Source of the DNA: an uncultured Bacteroidales bacterium
GTDB lineage: Bacteria > Bacteroidota > Bacteroidia > Bacteroidales > UBA932
Assembly (NCBI GenBank): GCA_934702165.1
Contig: CAKUYG010000086.1
Location: 1-8,640, forward strand
DNA length: 8,640 nt
Direction: 5' to 3'
Part shown: positions 5,619 through 8,640 of the stretch, one piece after another
Numbering within the stretch: position 1 is the first letter of the stretch
Layout of the letters: every line of letters starts with the position of its first letter
Made by a program: the position numbers and the translations under genes
The notes under the pieces: model-generated
Seen by the model: only the letters and a program-made list of their open reading frames with translations
The model's database searches: none
What the model was told of the DNA's origin: nothing

Positions 5619-7280
5619 TCACTGCGGGTCCACGTCGGCGTAGCAGTCGTCGGGGAGGGAGGCGAAGATTTCAGCTTTGCGGGAGGCGAGGCTGGCATCG
5701 CGCTGTAGGAATATGCGCTCGGCGAGTTCGCCGCTGCCGTATCGGCGTATGTCCACGATCCGGGTGTATGGCGGGAAACCGAACTGGCGGCGCTCGGCGA
5801 GCAAGGCATCGAGTGAGGTGCTGAACCTCTGCGGAACTTCGGTCTGGATGATGACCTCCGGAGAGAACTCCCTGAGCATCGCCATGAGCTGCAGCGCCCG
5901 TTCGTCGCTTCTGAAGTCATCTTTGGACAGCAGGGCGTCTGCCTGTAGCACAGCGATCAGGACAGCTCCGCCGGAGCCGTTGCGCTTGAGCTCCGCGAGT
6001 GTGCATACGCTGATGTCTTCGTCCTGGAGGTTGGCGCTGATGCACCCCTCGAGTTCTTCTTGTTTTTCCCAGCCGCGGATCAGCAGCGTGGGGCCCCCTG
6101 CTGCATGGACGGCGGCGATAAGTCTGCGTGACAGGGGGCCTTTCATCCCGTTTTTGCGGCGTTCGGAGGCTATGTCTATCACGGTCTGGTGCTTGTCGGC
6201 CTCTGTCTGGTCAGGTGGCAGAGATGTATCTGTCGCGCCATTTTCTCCCCGGCCTTTCAAGGCTGCGACATATTTCCCCCCGTGCAGATTGAGGAGTGTC
6301 TCCAGAGACGGGCATGCTGTACCCAGCAGCACTCGTGCTGAATGGAGGACTGCAAGGTAGATGGCGCAATCCCTGCCGTTGTAGCGTGGCGCTGGCTCGC
6401 TCTGCTTGTAGAACGGATCCTGCTCCTCATCGATTATCACAAGGCCGAGCCTGCGGAACGGGAGGAATATGGAGGATCTGGTGCCGAGGACGAGGAGCGG
6501 TTGGCCGCTGCGCAGGCGTGTTGCCGCGCGTTGCCGTGCAGCCGGACTCTTTCCGGAGTGGACGACGTCAAGACTGGGCCCGAATTCTTCCGCCAGAGCT
6601 TTCTCGAGGTTGTCGGCGAACGCGACTTCGGGGGCGAGCAGAAGCACTTGACAGTTACTGTCCAACTGCTCCCGGGCGGCGTCTATGTAGGAGGCCATCC
6701 GGTCGTGGTCTATCAGAAGCCGTGGTCTGCGGTCTTTCGGCGCAGCTGCCGGGCGGTCAGTCTCCGGCTTTGTCAGGGATCCGGCGTCCGGGATGGCGAT
6801 GTCTGATGCCGGGATGGACTCCGGGGAGATTTCCGCGATTCTGGACAGGAGTTCGGCTTTCTTGCTTTCAAGCCGGAGGCGGACCCGCTCGCAGTGCCGC
6901 CCCGTGAGCTGTTCTTCTATGGTGTTCACCCTTGAGCGCAGACGCGCTATGGCCGCTGAATTGTTCTGTTCGCTCCGCAACCGCAGCCCGGGCAGGGCCA
7001 TGGCGAAGACTTCCCCCAGAGTGCAGAGGTAATAGTCGGCGATGAAATTCCAGAGGGCCATCTCATTCGTGTCAAGAGATGGCACAGCCTCGTCGCGCCC
7101 GAGCACTTTAAGCATGCGCTTCACTCCGGCCGGTGCGTCTGCTTCTGTTGTCCAGACGATGCCTGTATATCTGCGTCCGGAGAATATGACTTTGACCGCC
7201 TCTCCGCGAAGCAGAGGCGTGTCGGAGATATAAGTCGGAATCCACCTCAGTTTGAGAGGCAGCAGGACCTTGACATACAT
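5619..7280 (-). CDS. priA: PriA-family primosomal protein N', degenerate, lacking helicase and zinc-binding motifs
   Basis: The 553-residue product aligns in order with PriA, which recognises stalled or collapsed replication forks and starts replisome reloading. Residues 1-105 match the N-terminal 3'-DNA-binding domain (VLLPLKLRWIPTYIS; FSGRRYTGIVW; LWNFIADYYLCTLGEVFAMALP). The core keeps LLLAPEVAFADNLEKAL (213-229), GTRSSIFLPF (266-275), IIDEEQDPFYKQ (282-293), GRDCAIYLA (302-310) and LGTACPSLET (319-328). A C-terminal remnant reads VLQADALLSKDDFRSDER (444-461), then IIQTEVP and FGFPPYTRI. Missing are the Walker A GxxGSGKT loop (only LLIDHDRMASYID at 188-200), the cysteine pairs of the zinc site, motif V, and the GRAGR-type motif VI, where ERALQLMAMLREFSPEVIIQT closes the gap. 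Motif II is DEEQ rather than DEEH. Typical PriA is 700-830 aa. ATP-driven helicase activity is therefore unlikely, while DNA binding and loader recruitment remain possible. The frame is intact. The start codon overlaps the msrA stop by one base. Confidence 0.85.
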   Translation of the reverse strand: MYVKVLLPLKLRWIPTYISDTPLLRGEAVKVIFSGRRYTGIVWTTEADAPAGVKRMLKVLGRDEAVPSLDTNEMALWNFIADYYLCTLGEVFAMALPGLRLRSEQNNSAAIARLRSRVNTIEEQLTGRHCERVRLRLESKKAELLSRIAEISPESIPASDIAIPDAGSLTKPETDRPAAAPKDRRPRLLIDHDRMASYIDAAREQLDSNCQVLLLAPEVAFADNLEKALAEEFGPSLDVVHSGKSPAARQRAATRLRSGQPLLVLGTRSSIFLPFRRLGLVIIDEEQDPFYKQSEPAPRYNGRDCAIYLAVLHSARVLLGTACPSLETLLNLHGGKYVAALKGRGENGATDTSLPPDQTEADKHQTVIDIASERRKNGMKGPLSRRLIAAVHAAGGPTLLIRGWEKQEELEGCISANLQDEDISVCTLAELKRNGSGGAVLIAVLQADALLSKDDFRSDERALQLMAMLREFSPEVIIQTEVPQRFSTSLDALLAERRQFGFPPYTRIVDIRRYGSGELAERIFLQRDASLASRKAEIFASLPDDCYADVDPQ

Positions 7281-7798
7281 CAGTCCGCTGAAGTCTCAGA
7301 GGCTGTCCTTGCGTATTCCATCAGTGATTCCGGGATGTGGCAGTAGCCGTCCGGGTTCTTGTCGAGGTAATCCTGATGGCAGTCCTCTGCCCGGTAGAAA
7401 TTCTTCAGAGGCTTGACTTCCACTGCAAGCGGAGCCTTGAGCTCGCCGGAGATCCTGCCGCAGATGTTCTCTATCGCGGTAAGATCCTGAGGGTCCGTGT
7501 AATAGATGCCTGTGCGGTAGCGGGTGCCCTTGTCTTCTCCCTGGCGGTTGACGCTTGTGGGGTCGATGGCTCTGAAGTAGATCTGAAGAATTCTCTCAAG
7601 ACCGATGCAGTCGGTGTCGTAGGTCACGTGCACCGTCTCGGCATAGCCTGTGGCGTCGGTGCTGACCTCTCGATAGGTGGGGTGGAAGATGTTGCCGTTG
7701 GCATATCCGGCTTCGGTGGCTACAACTCCATGGATTTGATTGAAATAGCGTTGCGCGCCCCAGAAGCATCCTGCAGCAAGATAGATGTCTTTTTTCAT
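7280..7798 (-). CDS. msrA: Peptide-methionine (S)-S-oxide reductase MsrA
   Basis: This 172-residue thiol enzyme reduces the S-epimer of methionine sulfoxide in proteins and free methionine, repairing oxidative damage with electrons usually supplied by thioredoxin. The catalytic motif GCFWG occurs at residues 10-14 with nucleophile Cys11. GYAETVHVTYD (51-61, Glu54) and DPTSVNRQGEDKGTRYRTGIY (79-99) line the active site. HQDYLDKNPDGYCHI (141-155) ends in Cys153, a likely resolving cysteine. There is no signal peptide and no fused MsrB domain, so it is cytoplasmic and S-specific. The ATG at 7798-7796 is chosen because MKKDIYLAAGCFWG is the usual family start; the longer frame to 7897 overlaps the thioesterase coding region. 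The gene starts 10 nt after the thioesterase stop and ends in a one-base TGATG overlap with the PriA-family gene, indicating a single operon. Confidence 0.95.
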   Translation of the reverse strand: MKKDIYLAAGCFWGAQRYFNQIHGVVATEAGYANGNIFHPTYREVSTDATGYAETVHVTYDTDCIGLERILQIYFRAIDPTSVNRQGEDKGTRYRTGIYYTDPQDLTAIENICGRISGELKAPLAVEVKPLKNFYRAEDCHQDYLDKNPDGYCHIPESLMEYARTASETSAD

Positions 7799-7808
7799 AG
7801 AGAAAAGT

Positions 7809-8189
7809 TTATTTTGAATCGGCTTTCGCCTGGAATTTCGCGTTGTCGATGATGAAGCGCTCGTGCATGCCCTCTCCGATGAGCCCCCGCTCGTCATAAG
7901 CGGCCACTTTGAACACCAGTCTGCGGCGGTCTATCTCGACGAGTTCGGTGTCTGCCCAGACTTTCATGCCGAGCGGAGTGGCTGAGACGTGGGAGACGTT
8001 GACAAGTGTGCCGACAGAACCTTGACCTTCTTCGAGATACGGCTGCACTGAAAGCACCGCCGCCTTTTCGATGAGGGCGATCATCATCGCCGTAGCGTAG
8101 ACCCTGACAAGACCGCTGCCGACATTCTGAGCCAGCATCCCCTCCGTAACTGTGGTCTCCTGATGACCTTTGATACCTGTCTTAAGCAT
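7809..8189 (-). CDS. Hotdog-fold acyl-CoA thioesterase, FlK-like
   Basis: The 126-residue product is a single hotdog domain of the family that includes fluoroacetyl-CoA thioesterase FlK. Thr33, Glu41 and His67 have exactly the spacing (8 and 26 residues) of the FlK catalytic residues Thr42, Glu50 and His76, within the contexts YATAMMIALIEKA and NVSHVSATPLG. The closing AAYDERGLIGEGMHERFII also fits the family. It probably hydrolyses a short acyl-CoA in the cytoplasm as a housekeeping or detoxifying enzyme; fluoroacetate itself is not implied, since the family is widespread. The ATG at 8189-8187 is chosen because family similarity begins soon after it. An in-frame GTG at 8282 would add 31 residues with no family match, although no stop separates the two. 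It is the first gene of the operon with msrA and the PriA-family gene. Confidence 0.85.
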   Translation of the reverse strand: MLKTGIKGHQETTVTEGMLAQNVGSGLVRVYATAMMIALIEKAAVLSVQPYLEEGQGSVGTLVNVSHVSATPLGMKVWADTELVEIDRRRLVFKVAAYDERGLIGEGMHERFIIDNAKFQAKADSK

Positions 8190-8200
8190 TTGTTGTATAA

Positions 8201-8217
8201 AGGAGAATTGAACTCCT
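8201..8217 (-). other. Leader hairpin resembling a tRNA T-arm
   Basis: The minus strand reads AGGAGTTCAATTCTCCT: a 5-bp stem around a seven-base loop that fits the T-loop consensus TTCRANY. It is 16/17 identical to the T-arm of the tRNA-Glu at 5551-5567. It lies 11 nt upstream of the thioesterase ATG. No other tRNA arms are found around it, so it is not a tRNA gene. Confidence 0.5.
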
Positions 8218-8230
8218 GAAATTAATTGTC

Positions 8231-8271
8231 GGCTGTTTATTGTCCAAATCTTCAAGTACCCGTCAACAGCC
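8231..8271 (-). other. Possible stem in the thioesterase 5' leader
   Basis: On the minus strand GGCTGTT (8271-8265) can pair perfectly with AACAGCC (8237-8231) across a 27-nt loop. With the T-arm-like hairpin downstream, this gives the roughly 95-nt leader two stem-loops. No known riboswitch class was recognised. Confidence 0.3.
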
Positions 8272-8292
8272 AAAACGGTCACTTCAAGGATG

Positions 8293-8322
8293 CAAATTTA
8301 ACTAAATTTGGTGATATTCAAA
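8293..8322 (-). promoter_or_regulatory. Promoter of the thioesterase-msrA-priA operon
   Basis: On the minus strand TTTG (8322-8319) is followed after 18 nt by TAAATTTG (8300-8293). The -7 box is a perfect TAnnTTTG and the spacer is one base short of the usual 19-21. Transcription would begin near 8286, leaving a leader of about 95 nt before the thioesterase ATG. Confidence 0.6.
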
Positions 8323-8350
8323 ATTGCCGGTCCGGACACCTTGGGCGGCA
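8320..8350 (-). terminator. Weak candidate terminator after the PIN-domain gene
   Basis: On the minus strand TGCCG (8350-8346) can pair with CGGCA (8329-8325), and ATTTT follows. The stem is only 5 bp with a 16-nt loop containing a self-complementary GTCCGGAC, and the T tract is short. It begins 28 nt after the PIN gene stop and overlaps the -33 box of the next operon's promoter. Confidence 0.3.
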
Positions 8351-8378
8351 GACTCCGGATAAAAATCAGGAGACAGTC

Positions 8379-8640
8379 TCACTCGTCAAAAATCCGGCGT
8401 AGAAAATCATCGGGAGTAATCGCGGGGATTTCTGACAGTTTGAAATCATGGGTGTTTCTTGTGACAATCACATCGCAGCCGCCTTCCATCGCAGACTGCA
8501 CCTGGAGAGCGTCTTCTATGTCAGTCATTTGGTTCTCAAGTATGTTCGACACGTGTTCCGGAAGGGACGGCAGCACTTTTACGATGTCCACCAATTCCCT
8601 TATTATGGTTTTCTTTGCGGACGAAGACATGCTTTTGAGC
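8379..8640 (-). CDS. PIN-domain protein (VapC-like / PIN_3), C-terminal part, truncated by window edge
   Basis: The frame ends with TGA at 8381-8379 and is open to the right edge, giving about 87 visible codons; the N-terminus, with the first catalytic aspartate, lies outside. An internal ATG at 8630 gives 83 residues but is probably not the start. Counting from that Met, TDIEDALQVQSAMEGGCDVIV (36-56), TRNTHDFKLSEIPAITPDDFL (57-77) match the closing half of PIN-fold nucleases: Asp37 and Asp40 fit the conserved acidic pair, TRN is the usual strand-end motif, and Asp62 follows. PIN proteins are metal-dependent ribonucleases, often toxins paired with a small antitoxin encoded just upstream, which here would be beyond the edge. 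The family call is firm; the toxin role is inference. Confidence 0.8.
   Translation of the reverse strand, partial: LKSMSSSAKKTIIRELVDIVKVLPSLPEHVSNILENQMTDIEDALQVQSAMEGGCDVIVTRNTHDFKLSEIPAITPDDFLRRIFDE

Noticed and set aside
7799..7897. Extension of msrA by 33 residues upstream of 7798
   Set aside because: The added frame overlaps the end of the thioesterase gene and is Ser/Arg-rich without homology; MKKDIYLAAGCFWG is the natural start.
8190..8280. Possible tRNA or tRNA fragment around the T-arm-like hairpin
   Set aside because: No acceptor, D-arm or anticodon stem can be assembled around it; only the T-arm is matched.
8190..8282. GTG-initiated extension of the thioesterase by 31 residues
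   Set aside because: No family similarity in the added part, and it would translate through the leader hairpins. The ATG at 8189 places the catalytic residues at the family spacing near the N-terminus. Not fully excluded, since no stop intervenes.
1..8640. CRISPR arrays, insertion sequences, phage genes
   Set aside because: No regularly spaced repeats, transposase or integrase motifs, or target-site duplications were seen on either strand.

Overview
The window reads as a chromosomal segment of a fairly GC-rich member of the Bacteroidota, probably order Bacteroidales. Support comes from the promoters, which match the group's TTG/TTTG (-33) and TAnnTTTG (-7) pattern, from the lack of convincing Shine-Dalgarno sites, and from the protein families: an archaeal-like GlmM beginning SISGIRGT, a zinc-free type B L31, a DUF1343 protein and a Bacteroidota-style SNF2 helicase. 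I see no phage, IS, integron or CRISPR sequence. The genus cannot be fixed from what is visible.

Layout. (1) 1-2313, minus: the first 771 residues of a large SNF2-family helicase whose motor lies beyond the left edge. (2) 2314-2636: a non-coding gap holding a 26-nt inverted repeat (22/26 identical arms) centred on a small hairpin, a 17-nt direct repeat that duplicates the helicase start context, and the L31 terminator. (3) rpmE2 (2637-2888, minus) and glmM (2952-4370, plus) diverge from a 63-bp gap with interleaved promoters. (4) glmM overlaps by one base (TGATG) a DUF1343/NamZ-like gene (4370-5431) with no signal peptide, a likely coupled amino-sugar/cell-wall pair. (5) A tRNA-Glu(CUC), 5504-5578, has its own promoter and a strong intrinsic terminator. 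(6) A minus-strand operon runs hotdog thioesterase (8189-7809), msrA (7798-7280) and a PriA-family protein (7280-5619), the last two overlapping by one base. (7) The right edge holds the C-terminal part of a PIN-domain protein on the minus strand.

The most notable item is the PriA-family protein. It is only 553 aa. It keeps the N-terminal DNA-binding region and recognisable remnants of the PriA core, but lacks the Walker A loop, the zinc-binding cysteine cluster and the motif V and motif VI (GRAGR-type) segments. The reading frame is intact, so it looks like a maintained, non-motor PriA rather than a pseudogene. The thioesterase leader also carries a hairpin almost identical to the T-arm of the tRNA-Glu in this window. 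I found no wholly new multi-gene system; most of the window is housekeeping.
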